A stretch of DNA of 5,532 nt from JANYIP01 sp031394045. Lineage in GTDB: Bacteria > Actinomycetota > Actinomycetes > Prado026. The stretch covers positions 1 through 5,532 of the forward strand of contig JANMWN010000254.1 in the NCBI GenBank assembly GCA_031394045.1, read 5' to 3'. Positions 5,493 through 5,532 of the stretch are shown here, in pieces. A program made the translations under genes and the position numbers. Within the stretch, counting starts at the first letter, position 1, and each line of letters starts with the position of its first letter. The notes under the pieces are model-generated. The model was given only the letters and a program-made list of their open reading frames with translations, searched no databases and was not told the origin of the DNA.

Positions 5493-5532
5493 ATGGAGCA
5501 CGGTACGACGATTCTGTTTGGTGTGCCCGGGT
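5493..5532 (+). CDS. Transposase N-terminus, probable ISL3 family (fragment)
   Basis: Only 13 codons are present, reading MEHGTTILFGVPG before the window ends. The 'TT-[IL]-LFG-[LV]-x-G' opening fits my recollection of the first residues of actinobacterial ISL3 transposases, which go on to a Cys-rich zinc-binding segment and a DDE catalytic domain that cannot be seen here. AAGGG at 5478-5482 is a distant possible ribosome binding site, partly inside the second arm of the leader stem. The call rests mainly on the combination with the terminal sequence at 5383. Confidence 0.45.
   Translation, partial: MEHGTTILFGVPG

Larger units (their letters stand above)
5383..5532 (+). mobile_element. Left end of a putative ISL3-family insertion sequence (runs off the window)
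   Basis: GGCTCTTCAACTCTGATGGG at 5383 resembles the terminal inverted repeats of ISL3-family elements, which commonly begin GGCTCTT. About 110 bases inside, an ATG opens a frame whose first residues look like the start of actinobacterial ISL3 transposases. Both signs are from memory of the family, and the right end is outside the window. ISL3 elements usually make 8-base target duplications; here that would be ACCAAAGT (5375-5382). Confidence 0.55.

Noticed and set aside
1..5532. tRNA, rRNA, CRISPR array or phage attachment site
   Set aside because: No cloverleaf-like arms with a CCA end, no regularly spaced repeats and no conserved rRNA segments were seen on either strand.

Overview
The window is high-GC DNA with strong G/C preference at third codon positions, typical of an actinobacterium. 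The gene set (a ctpF-like P-type ATPase, an Acg-family nitroreductase and a BON-domain protein) is of the kind found in dormancy, hypoxia or redox-stress regulons controlled by DosR/DevR-type regulators in mycobacteria and other actinobacteria. The genus cannot be named from this sequence.

Layout, left to right. Positions 1-211 (minus) are the N-terminal end of an alanine dehydrogenase/transhydrogenase-type protein resembling N5-(carboxyethyl)ornithine synthase, cut by the window edge. A divergent leader (212-483) follows, holding a DosR-like palindrome at 435-448. Next is a 10-helix P-type cation ATPase on the plus strand, most likely starting at GTG 484 and ending at 3054. A short convergent gap (3055-3178) separates it from an Acg-family nitroreductase on the minus strand (3179-4159, strong AGGAGG ribosome binding site). 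A 461-base intergenic stretch (4160-4620) has several inverted repeats and a possible small reading frame. Then comes a three-BON-domain protein on the minus strand (4621-5298). Its upstream region has an excellent DosR-like box (5333-5346) and a second, apparently interrupted box (5372-5385). The interruption coincides with what looks like the left end of an ISL3-family insertion sequence (5383 to the window edge), including the first codons of its transposase.

How the parts may work together. Two of the three complete genes, the ATPase and the BON protein, have a GGGAC/GTCCC-type box centred about 42 bases from the chosen start codon. This is the position expected for an activator next to the -35 region if the transcripts are leaderless or nearly so. 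I infer a small two-gene regulon (ion transport plus envelope or osmotic-stress protein), with the flavin protein as a functional neighbour whose own box is not convincing. The most noteworthy points are this shared box geometry, the apparent IS insertion into the distal BON box, and the replacement of the conserved M6 cation-binding Asp of the ATPase by His.
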